Shown piece by piece: positions 58,326 to 64,000 of a stretch of DNA of 64,000 bases (the stretch's first letter is position 1; every line of letters begins with the position of its first letter). Location of the stretch: NCBI GenBank assembly GCA_031761405.1, contig JASEVX010000005.1, positions 921,954-985,953 of the forward strand, given 5' to 3'. The DNA is from Serripes groenlandicus (Eukaryota; Mollusca; Bivalvia; Cardiida; Cardiidae). Both the position numbers and the translations under genes were made by a program. The notes under the pieces are model-generated. The model was not told the origin of the DNA. It worked only from the letters and a program-made list of their open reading frames with translations, and searched no databases.

Positions 58326-58590
58326 GCCCTGTATTTTCCTGACTCAGGCAGTGACTGCCTTCAGCACTCGATAACGCTGGAAGACGTATCCTTACAGTAT
58401 ACATTTACCGAGTTAGGGAAGTATTGTGACTCTAGAAATTTCCTTGAACCAATCACATCAAGCTGGCACACGATGCGTGTTACGTTCAAAAATAAGGACG
58501 ACATGTTTGCAAATGAGACTGGCGTCGGGTTTTTGGCAGAGTACAAACTTGTACAGTTTGTGCAAAATCTCGCGACGGAAAAACACATAG
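58326..58590 (+). CDS. CUB domain 2, second exon
   Basis: Acceptor TTATTATGTTTTAG in phase 0, matching the 47835 donor; donor ATAG|GTAAT in phase 1. It reads ALYFPDSGSDCLQHSITLED, then YTFTELGKYCDSRNFLEPIT, SSWHTMRVTFKNKDDMFANE and TGVGFLAEYKLVQ. It carries C-x-x-x-x-x-x-L-x-D, KYC, the SS-x-x-M-x-V-x-F strand and the closing GF-x-A-x-Y typical of CUB. A nearer AG at 58338 would break the phase. Confidence 0.83.
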
Positions 58591-59254
58591 GTAATATGAT
58601 GTTTTGGAATCAATAGCCTTTTTTATCTTACCTACAACGCTCACTGTATTGATCTACAACGGTAGGAGGAGGTTTGGATATGTCCAACATAACCGTACCA
58701 GTTATCTGGCGGCTTAAATTTCATGATGTGTATGTATTTGAAATAGTTATGAAATGATCCTTACTAATGTGTTTTATAGTCTTTAGAAAGCAAACCCAAA
58801 TACAAAAATGACAATACAAATGCCTAGTTTATGTGAGAAACTACGCATTGTCGTTCTTTGCTATGGAAAGAGGAAGAACACGGTTTGTGTAACGGTTTGA
58901 AATGTTACTACTATATATACTATAGCAACTCACGAGAATGTGTAGCAGTCATATTGGACTTATGTAAACATCCGTCTACCGTTGCAGATTAAATACAGTA
59001 AAGCTTGCATTTTCATTTCAATCGTTATATGAATGAATATGTAGGACACGCGGCAGGGCGAAAATGGTATTTTTGCACATAAAATGTTTGAAGACTCCAG
59101 CGCTCTTCACTCTCCACCAACTTTAAGTATTACTCCCTTTAGAGCCATGGATGTAATTTCTGATGACAAACAAGAATGAATTTTGTCCAGTTATAAACTG
59201 ACAGTTGATGCCAAAGAGAAGATGAAATAGAACCCCTTTTCGTTTGACCCAATT

Positions 59255-59440
59255 TAATTCTGACCCCTTACCATATTCAACAAAGCTGCAGCAGACCATG
59301 TTTTAAAACATCTAGACAAAGTATGGAATATATCTAAAATTGAAAGTACAAGCATTGAATAAAGTTGAGAACATTGTGACAAACGGAGAAATTGCTGTTT
59401 TCAAAAGTCGTCTCCTGCAGGTGCGTCAAACTATGTCTAA
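59255..59440. mobile_element. Family-1 MITE
   Basis: AAAGCTGCAGCAGACCATGT on the left and TTTTCAAAAGTCGTCTCCTG on the right, with an inner GAACATTGTGACAAACGGAG. Intronic. Confidence 0.6.
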
Positions 59441-59632
59441 AATATGACAATTGGTTACTTACCCACTGTACGATAATTTATATACATTCTAGTTGTTAAA
59501 GTAACTCATATGAACTACGGTTGTCTTTTGTTGTTGATATACTCGTATATGTATAAATGTTTGTAAAATTAAATATGCAAGTCACTATAATAAAACATAC
59601 TAACTTACTTACTTATATATTTTCTTGTTTAG

Positions 59633-59845
59633 ACTGTCCAGACGGCTGGGAGTACTATAACCAAAGCTGTTACCAACTGTTCAGCGAAAAGGATGGTTTA
59701 ACTTGGCTACGCGGGGAGAAACTTTGTACCGAGTTCGACGGGCATTTGGTTAGCTTACATTCTCGAAGAGAGCTCGACTTTATCCACTCTTTTTATATTG
59801 AAAAGTGGACCAAAAATATAACTGATGGAGGCGACTTCTATATTG
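59633..59845 (+). CDS. C-type lectin-like domain, first exon
   Basis: Acceptor TATTTTCTTGTTTAG, donor ATTG|GTATGT, phase 1 both sides. It reads CPDGWEYYNQSCYQLFSEKD, GLTWLRGEKLCTEFDGHLVS, LHSRRELDFIHSFYIEKW and GGDFYI. C-x3-W-x-x-Y-x-x-x-CY, W-x4-x-x-C, G-x-LVS and E-x-x-F are the standard first half of the fold. Confidence 0.88.
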
Positions 59846-59854
59846 GTATGTGTT

Positions 59855-60030
59855 TAACCTTTTCCCACATACAAACGCGTTTCGGTGCATTTGCAGATGA
59901 CAAACTTTGTAAACATTGAGGCATTAAGTTGTTAACTCTATCCAATGATAACACCTCTGTTTTCGATATTTCAACATTTTAACCGTGACGTTTTCAAAGT
60001 CGTGCAGATTTGTTGTAATTGGGAAAGAGA
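59855..60030. mobile_element. Family-1 MITE, diverged, directly after the lectin exon
   Basis: TTAACCTTTTCCCACATACA on the left and TTTCAAAGTCGTGCAGATTT ... GGGAAAGAGATTA on the right. It starts about ten bases after the donor. Confidence 0.6.
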
Positions 60031-60511
60031 TTACTTTGTACCTGATATGATATTTTAAGCGGTTTCAATGTGACGTATACGATATCGCTTTTAGGTGGAA
60101 GTATAATTTTGATATAAAGTGGAAAACATTGTGAAAAAAGAGACATTGCTCGAATTGGGCAATTTCAACAATGTTTTCAACAGTCACCTGCTTCAAAAAT
60201 AGGCTGGATCGTGATAAAGGTTATATTGTCATTCTGTCCCTCCGTTGTTCATCTGTCACTTTGAAATGATTTAAGATTGTGTCTTTTCAATAAAACAATG
60301 AAACATGTCTATAGATAAGAAGGAAAGATACAATCAAATGAAAGAAAAATGTTATTATACGCAATATAAAAGTGTGGTAAAACATTATCATCAATTCTTG
60401 TTTGTCCAACATATTTCAAAAGATCTCGCAAAGGTATAAAAGTATCAGAAAAGAATCCTATCAACAGCACGCCTAATTTATCCAGGAGCACTTGTTTTTT
60501 AAACAATTCAG

Positions 60512-60590
60512 GTTTGAAGAAATCCAATTACGATGGCCATGTTAGTGACTATAAGTGGACAGATGGATCGATAGCAGCGTTTCTAGCATG
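60512..60590 (+). CDS. C-type lectin-like domain, second exon
   Basis: Acceptor AACAATTCAG, donor CATG|GTATGG. Its first bases complete a Gly codon: G-LKKSNYDGHVSDYKWTDGSI then AAFLAW. The match is to IGL ... (F/Y)-x-W-x-DGS ... W of C-type lectin domains. Phase 1 in, 2 out. The last exon of the fold (WND-x-x-C ... C) was not found to the right. Confidence 0.75.
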
Positions 60591-60880
60591 GTATGGTATT
60601 TTGTAAATGAGTTAGTCTGACGTACAGTGAAGACTCCGGTGAGCATGTACACATGAACAGTCTCACCAGAGTCTTCACTACATGTCTATATGAATGGACA
60701 GATGGATCGCCCGTAATGTGTCTAGCTTGGTATGGTACTTTGTAAATGAGTTAGTCTGGTGATGAGAGGTCTTATTGCATCTGCGTACATTTAAGACTTC
60801 GGTGAGCATGTGCACATGAACAGTCTCACCTGAGTCTTTACTACATGTATATATGTTATATAGTCCTAGATGCAATTTAT
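60591..60880 (+). repeat. Tandem duplication of the lectin exon's end plus intron
   Basis: GGTATGGTATTTTGTAAATG + AGTTAGTCTG at 60590-60620 recurs at 60732-60757. Before the second copy lies TGGACAGATGGATCGCCCGT, matching the exon's TGGACAGATGGATCGATAGC. An internal palindrome (GTGAAGACTCCGGTGAG / CTCACCAGAGTCTTCAC) is also present twice (60628-60682, 60793-60845). The duplicate exon piece has no acceptor. Confidence 0.8.
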
Positions 60881-61818
60881 GCCACACTACTTGTGAAGCC
60901 CAACTAGTTGATTGCAAATGTAACTGTAAAGGTAGAAACATACCATGAAATAACGTCGTTTTTGACGTCAAAATGGATTTTGTTTGCGACAATTATAGAG
61001 TGGTTATAGAAATCGCTATTACCTTCTCGTTTGAAGTGGTATTCGCATAAAATCAACATTAGACTCTAGAAAATAAAATTACATGTGTGATGATATCAAT
61101 TTAATACATCTGCTATGCAAATTTAGATGACATATTGCGAACTTAAATGGAAATTTCGCTAGAAATTTCAACAGTAAATAAGTTAGTTCTGATTTATTAG
61201 AAGTTCGCGCGAGACATTTTTTAAAAAAAATACATAATTTAGAACTTCTTCTACTATTAAACATAATTTCAAGAACATCTGTTGAGCCAAAATTTAATAA
61301 ATCGCATATGCCGTTCAACTTGAAACGCTACCAGGGTAATTAAAATGAACACCCGTTTTTTCATTATAATCATAAATTCTATTCTTTGGTGAAAACTATT
61401 TTCTAATGAATAGTGGTAAGTTGTATCTATTATATCCCTTTAAATATTCAAAATAGTTACGGCATTTCATATTATACAGTAAATACATTAACAAATTCAA
61501 TAACATCCTATTTGGATTGTTTTTTTTGCATAACTGATGTGTCTACCTAGTTATTTATCCTTAAACTAAAATATAATTTTCTTCACTGTCCATGCATTTG
61601 TCTCAAACCGTCGCTACCTATCTTACATTTACTTTAAGATAGGTAGAGACGTTTTGAGTTGTTCGCTCCTGCTCGTGAAATAGTTAATTCTGCGACGAGG
61701 GTAAATCAGAATGAATGAATGGGTTCTTTATTCACGAACAATCTTCAAACTTGTATATTTGCAAAGTTATCACGAAAGAACTTGTTAATAATATTGATAA
61801 TGACTTTCCAATTTGTCA
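60880..61818. other. Non-coding interval
   Basis: AT-rich. A hairpin GTCGCTACCTATCTTA / TAAGATAGGTAGAGAC lies at 61608-61657. No lectin-terminal exon was recognised. Confidence 0.45.
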
Positions 61819-63770
61819 CAGTAAACAGTAAAAAATACGCCTTTCTCTCCATATCGGCAACATGCAATTTTCAAAGGTTATACTATGGAACGCCGTAGCT
61901 GTCTTATGTTGAGACATCTCATGTTATTTTGTCAAAGTGACATGCTATCTTGTCAAAAGAACATGTTATTATGTCAAACGTTCATGTTATTATGTCAAAG
62001 TGTCTTGTATCTTTTCAACATGAGGTATTATTATGTCAATCGCTCATGCGATTTTGTGAATATGACTTGTTATTATGTCAAACTGTCATGGTATCTTGTC
62101 AATGTGACGTGTTATTATGTCAAACTGTCATAGTATATTGTCAATGTGACGTGTTATTATGTCAAACTGTCATGGTATCTTGTCAATGTGACGTGTTATT
62201 ATGTCATACTATCATGGTATCTTGTCAATGTGACGTGTTATTATGTCAAACTGTCATGGTATCTTGTCAATATGACGTGTTAGTATGTCAAACTGTAATG
62301 GTATATTGTCAATGTGACGTGTTATTATGTCAAACTGTCATGGTATCTTGTCAATGTGACGTATTATTATGTCACAATGTCATGCTATCTTGTCAATATG
62401 ACGTGTTATTATGTCAAAGTGTCATGCTATCTTGTCAAAGTGTCATGCTATCTTGTCAATATGACTTGTTATTATGTCAAACCCTCATGTTTTTATGTCA
62501 AACGTGCATGGTATCTTATCAATATGACGTGTTGTTATGTCAAACGTGCATGGTATCTTGTCAATATGACGTGTTATTATGTCAAACGTGTATGGTATAT
62601 TGTCAATATGACATGTTATTATGTCAAACGTGCATGGTATCTTGTAAATATGACGTGTTATTATGTCAAACGTGCATGGTATCTTGTCAATATGACATGT
62701 TATTATGTCAAACCCTCATGTTATTATGTCAAAGTGTCATGCTATCTTGTCAATATTATGTGTTATTATGTCAAACCCTCATGTTATTATGTCAAACGTG
62801 CATGGTATCTTGTCAATATGACGTGTTATTATGTCAAACGCTCCTGTTATTATGTCAAAGTGTCATGCTATCTCTTCAATATGATGTGTTTTTGTGTCAA
62901 ACCCTCATGTTATTATGTCAAACGTGCATGATATCTTGTCAATATGACGTGTTATTATGTCAAACGTACATAGCATCTTGTCAATATGACATTTTAATAT
63001 GTCAAAAGCTCATGTTATTATGTCAAATTGCCATGCTTTCTTGTCAATATGACTTGTTATTATGTCAAGTCATGTGAACTTCAGTCATAATCACGGCGGC
63101 AAAGCAACAGTGAGGACTTAGATGAGCCTGTTCATCGCACAGTATCACCATAGTCGTCACTGTCTGCCTACATCACATCCTGCAGAACCAGCAACATTTG
63201 ACAAAAAACTTGAATTGTTCCCAAGACTACTAAATCAGGAGGGGGTACACTGGTCTTTTCCCCCACAATATCTCTCTTGTGACTCAATTAAATCCTATGT
63301 TAAGGGTACCCGCAACATACGGTTTGAGGGTCATAAAAGGATTTGGAAAAGAATTGCTGAAATTTGCCCGGCACATATTGTGTCGCTTTCCGCCATTTTG
63401 TATTGTGGTTTCGCGCCAATAAAAGTTCGTCAAAAACATAACGTCGTGTGAACATAATACCTTACTTGTTTAACAAGATGGTACAGTCAGAGCACAACAT
63501 GATCGTTTAACATAATAACACGTCATATTGACAAGATAGCATGGCACTTTGACATAATAACATGAGCGTTTGACATAATAACATGTTCTATTGACAAGAT
63601 AGCATGACAATTTGACATAATAACATGTTCTTTTGACAAGATAGCATGACACTTTGACAAAATAACATGAGATGTCTCAACATAAGACAGCTACGGCGTT
63701 CCATAGTATAACCTTTGAAAATTGCATGTTGCCGATATGGAGAGAAAGGCGTATTTTTTACTGTTTACTG
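61819..63770. mobile_element. Foldback element C: TTATGTCAAACG arrays with 150-bp inverted ends
   Basis: CAGTAAACAGTAAAAAATAC ... GGAACGCCGTAGCTGTCTTA ... at 61819-61972 is repeated in reverse at about 63615-63770 with only about one mismatch seen. Inside, the left arm (to about 63070) is a long array of 20-22-bp units (TGTTATTATGTCAAACTGTC + ATGGTATCTTGTCAATGTGACG) in one orientation. The right arm (63480-63660) is the same array inverted. The 400-bp centre (63070-63475) is unique and holds a 109-codon open frame. Confidence 0.85.
63122..63451 (+). CDS. Hypothetical ORF in the loop of foldback element C
   Basis: 109 codons from ATG to TGA, a non-periodic protein (EGVHWSFPPQYLSCDSIKSY, KGTRNIRFEGHKRIWKRIAE). 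It is basic and of mixed composition with no motif I recognise. It is the only non-repeat part of the element. It could be a captured host fragment, the relic of an element gene, or chance. Confidence 0.3.
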   Translation: MSLFIAQYHHSRHCLPTSHPAEPATFDKKLELFPRLLNQEGVHWSFPPQYLSCDSIKSYVKGTRNIRFEGHKRIWKRIAEICPAHIVSLSAILYCGFAPIKVRQKHNVV

Positions 63771-63771
63771 T

Positions 63772-64000
63772 AACATAGTAACATGAGTGTTTGACATAAT
63801 AACATGTTATGTTGACATAATAACATTAATGGTTGACATAATAGCATGTCCTTTTGACATAATAACACGTCATATTGACAAGATACCATGACCCATGACC
63901 CTTTGACAACACGTCATACTGACAAGATACCATGACACTTTGACAATAATAAAATGATCGTTTGACATAATAACACGTCATATTGGCAAGATACCTTCAC
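63772..64000. repeat. Continuation of the CATAATAACATG / GACAAGATACCATG array beyond element C
   Basis: Units of TTGACATAATAACACGTCAT + ATTGACAAGATACCATGAC in the same orientation as the right arm, running to the window's edge. A larger nested structure may continue to the right. Confidence 0.85.

Larger units (their letters stand above)
37862..60590 (+). other. Gene span: secreted mosaic protein F5/8C-PAN-CUB-CUB-C-type lectin (both ends missing)
   Basis: Nine exons in order on the plus strand. F5/8C (two exons, phases 0-0 and 0-1), PAN (1-1), CUB 1 (1-0, 0-1), CUB 2 (1-0, 0-1), C-type lectin (1-1, 1-2). Every junction is phase-compatible, and modules are bounded by phase 1 introns, as in shuffled extracellular proteins. 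Family knowledge: F5/8C and C-type lectin domains bind glycans or lipids, PAN and CUB bind proteins. An adhesion or recognition role is an inference. Signal peptide, first part of F5/8C, last part of the lectin fold and any membrane anchor were not found. The exons could belong to two genes; phases favour one. Confidence 0.7.

Noticed and set aside
58338..58590. Acceptor CTGACTCAG at 58338 as the start of the CUB 2 second exon
   Set aside because: It gives phase 1, while the upstream donor needs phase 0; the TTTTAG acceptor before 58326 fits phase and adds the expected CUB strand.
61950..63077. 375-codon frame with a VSCQ/DVLLCQ-type period
   Set aside because: It is the array of foldback element C; the inverse arm gives similar frames on the other strand.

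Overview
Organism. The window reads as nuclear DNA of a repeat-rich, AT-rich invertebrate, most likely a bivalve mollusc. Genes are split into small exons with GT/AG borders. Secreted multidomain proteins (F5/8C, PAN, CUB, C-type lectin) are present, as are tRNA-derived SINEs whose tails end in runs like CAATCAATCAAT, a tyrosine-recombinase retrotransposon, and long minisatellites. No bacterial-type genes or operons were seen. The species cannot be fixed from the sequence.

Genes. Most real exons are shorter than 65 codons, so I found them by joining splice sites, reading phase and domain motifs. (1) An M14 carboxypeptidase A/B-like zymogen gene runs on the minus strand from a TATA box at about 18.23 kb off the left edge. 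It has a signal peptide, propeptide, activation segment and part of the catalytic domain. The start codon reads ACG, and the exons expected to carry the EGR-like segment and the H-x-x-E zinc motif were not found. (2) A minus-strand membrane protein at 33.6-35.4 kb has two copies of an unrecognised extracellular module, one membrane span and a Pro/Glu plus Thr/Asp-repeat tail. (3) A plus-strand secreted mosaic gene runs from 37.9 to at least 60.6 kb. It encodes F5/8C, PAN/apple, CUB, CUB and C-type lectin modules; nearly all module borders are phase 1, so the exons fit one transcript. Its first and last exons were not found.

Mobile elements. A complete 5.9-kb Ngaro-type retrotransposon (49,679-55,599, minus strand) sits in the intron that splits the second CUB domain of gene 3. 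It has identical split direct repeats and intact ORFs for a gag-like protein, RT-RNase H, tyrosine recombinase and an SGNH hydrolase. A second repeat-borne ORF (35.36-36.37 kb) is broken by three in-frame stops. MITE-like palindromes and tRNA-SINEs fill many introns.

Repeats. 0-33 kb is mostly tandem arrays: a 3.3-kb minisatellite resembling a SINE segment, a 57-bp in-frame array, 28-bp, 9-bp and roughly 50-bp arrays, and a three-fold higher-order repeat at 27.8-31.7 kb that carries nine hairpins of three types (A-B-C order). Three unrelated foldback structures (24.2-25.3, 43.9-45.8 and 61.8-63.8 kb) share one plan: inverted unique ends, arms made of tandem repeats in opposite orientation, and a central loop.
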